Shown piece by piece: positions 4,254 through 5,264 of a stretch of 5,264 nt of DNA. Under the pieces are notes generated by a model. That model had not been told where the DNA came from. It did no database searches and worked only from the letters and a program-made list of their open reading frames with translations. The stretch spans positions 1-5,264 of the forward strand of contig WFRQ01000588.1 in NCBI GenBank assembly GCA_015486425.1, read 5' to 3'. How positions within the stretch are numbered: the first letter of the stretch is position 1; each line of letters begins with the position of its first letter. The DNA is from Deltaproteobacteria bacterium (GTDB lineage: Bacteria; Desulfobacterota; Dissulfuribacteria; Dissulfuribacterales; QOAL01). The translations under genes and the position numbers were made by a program.

Positions 4254-5264
4254 ACATAACTGTCAGGGAATTTGTTGTATCAGTACTTTTGATGGTGTTT
4301 CTAATGGTGGCCTGTGCGTTTAATGCGGCGGCGCAGGATGATGGCCAGGGGGGAGCGGCAGCAGAAAAAGCTGGCCCGACTGTGGCATCTCCCTTCAAGG
4401 GGGCAGGGCCTGATGAGAAACGCAAGATAGATCTGACTTTTGACGACATGGATATCTATCCTGTGCTTGATGATGTGCTGGGAAATGTCCTTGAGCTGAA
4501 TTTTGTGGTTGACCCTGCCATTCGCGGCACTATTTCCGTGCGCATACAGGGGAAATATTCAAGGAACGAACTCCTTGACCTGTTCAACTCAATGCTGCAG
4601 ATGCATGGCCTGGCAATCGTTCACGGCGATTACGGGCTTTACAAGGTGGTTAAGAAATCCGGCAGCTCAAAACAGGGGGATACTGTCCTTTCACAGGCAG
4701 CAAAAAGGGCTAATCCCGGTGATGTCACAAGGGTTTTTCAGTTAAAATATCTTTCAGCCCAGCATGCCATAGCCAATCTTAAGAATTTTATTTCTGCTGG
4801 CGCGGTAATCCTTGCTGTCCCCAGCTCCAATTCAGTGGTCATAACTGATACTGCTGAAAACCTCCGGAAAGTAGCCAGAATAATCTCCCTGCTTGATACA
4901 AACCTGTTTAAACAGGTCCACTGGAAGCTCTTCAGTCTGGAAAATACAGACCCTGAGGATATGGCTAAAGACCTTGAAAATATTTTCAAGAGCAAGGGGA
5001 TTTTTTCAAGGCCGGGGATAGATACCGACAGTCTTCAGATAATTACCCTTAACTCAATAAATGCCATTCTGGTAATAACAAGGTGGCCGGAGGTGCTGAA
5101 AGAGATAGAGGTCTGGGTGGCAGAGCTTGAGCAGGGGCAGATAGAAAAGGGTTCCAATGTATATGTATATTTTGTTCAGAACGGTAAGGCAAAGGAGCTT
5201 TCCGAGCTTCTGAACAATCTATATGCCGAAGGCTCCTCGGGCGGGGCTGCAGGCAGGAAAAAGA
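4250..5264 (+). CDS. gspD: Type II secretion system secretin GspD, 3'-truncated by the window edge
   Basis: This is the first 338 residues of an outer-membrane secretin, the ring-shaped channel through which folded proteins leave the periplasm. An N-terminal signal (hydrophobic core about 8-23) probably ends at AFNAAA before Q29; the VAC at 20-22 is a poor lipobox. A low-complexity Gly/Ala linker follows. The N0 domain is at about 60-134 (IDLTFDDMDIYPVLDDVLG, then LNFVVDPAIRGTISV), N1 at about 155-218 (VTRVFQLKYLSAQHAIANLK, then LAVPSSNSVVITDTAENL), and N2 at about 220-300 (WKLFSLENTDPEDMAKDLE, then INAILVITRWPEVLKEIEVW). N3 begins at about 310 (VYVYFVQNGKAKELSELLNNLY) and runs into a Gly-rich loop at the edge. 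The beta-barrel secretin domain lies outside the window. No AMIN domain is present, which separates it from PilQ and supports the GspD assignment. It is translationally coupled to the GspM-like gene. Confidence 0.95.
   Translation, partial: MNITVREFVVSVLLMVFLMVACAFNAAAQDDGQGGAAAEKAGPTVASPFKGAGPDEKRKIDLTFDDMDIYPVLDDVLGNVLELNFVVDPAIRGTISVRIQGKYSRNELLDLFNSMLQMHGLAIVHGDYGLYKVVKKSGSSKQGDTVLSQAAKRANPGDVTRVFQLKYLSAQHAIANLKNFISAGAVILAVPSSNSVVITDTAENLRKVARIISLLDTNLFKQVHWKLFSLENTDPEDMAKDLENIFKSKGIFSRPGIDTDSLQIITLNSINAILVITRWPEVLKEIEVWVAELEQGQIEKGSNVYVYFVQNGKAKELSELLNNLYAEGSSGGAAGRKK
4902..4917. repeat. Perfect 16-bp palindrome within gspD
   Basis: ACCTGTTTAAACAGGT reads identically on both strands with no central gap. 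It falls at the N1-N2 boundary of the secretin (codons for N-L-F-K-Q-V). The form is that of a dimeric repressor site, but its position deep inside a coding region makes chance or codon constraint a real alternative. Confidence 0.5.

Noticed and set aside
4348..4353. G6 tract near the gspD start as a phase-variation switch
   Set aside because: Six G within a Gly-coding low-complexity linker is common and too short to be a convincing contingency tract.

Overview
The window looks like chromosomal DNA of a Gram-negative, diderm bacterium. It encodes an outer-membrane secretin, an inner-membrane secretion platform and an apparent envelope lipoprotein. Composition is close to balanced (roughly 50% GC by eye). 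A fused PilM-PilN type GspL, a PilO/GspM protein and a GspD secretin in direct series resemble arrangements I associate with Desulfobacterota (former Deltaproteobacteria), Nitrospirota and related lineages. That placement is an inference and not a firm identification. All convincing genes are on the + strand.

Region 1 (1-828) is the 3' half of htpG, the bacterial Hsp90 chaperone, cut by the left window edge. Region 2 (about 872-1729) is a secreted, probably lipidated envelope protein with a weak resemblance to the LolA/LolB fold. It follows htpG closely with no visible terminator between them. A weak hairpin overlaps its stop codon. Region 3 (1730-1938) is the only sizeable intergenic spacer. 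It is AT-rich and holds a split direct repeat, a possible sigma-70 promoter, a G7 tract that acts as a Shine-Dalgarno sequence, and a short leader-like ORF. Region 4 (1939-2211) is a half-size UPF0016/GDT1-family cation transporter that appears to start at TTG.

Region 5 (2275 to the right edge) is a tightly packed three-gene block: a PilM-PilN fusion (GspL-like), a PilO/GspM-like protein, and a type II secretion secretin GspD cut by the right edge. Both junctions are ATGA stop/start overlaps, so translation is very probably coupled. Together these genes would build part of a type II secretion system. The GspL-like and GspM-like proteins form the inner-membrane platform that links the cytoplasmic ATPase to the periplasm, and GspD forms the outer-membrane channel. 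No gspC/pilP gene lies between GspM and GspD, and the order copies pilM-N-O-(P)-Q of type IV pili rather than the classical gspC-D-...-L-M order.

The main things to look at are this pilus-like gene order and fusion, a perfect 10-bp A-tailed/T-tailed hairpin inside the GspL-like gene, a perfect 16-bp palindrome inside gspD, and the leader region of the GDT1 gene. I saw no CRISPR array, insertion sequence, tRNA, rRNA or defence system.
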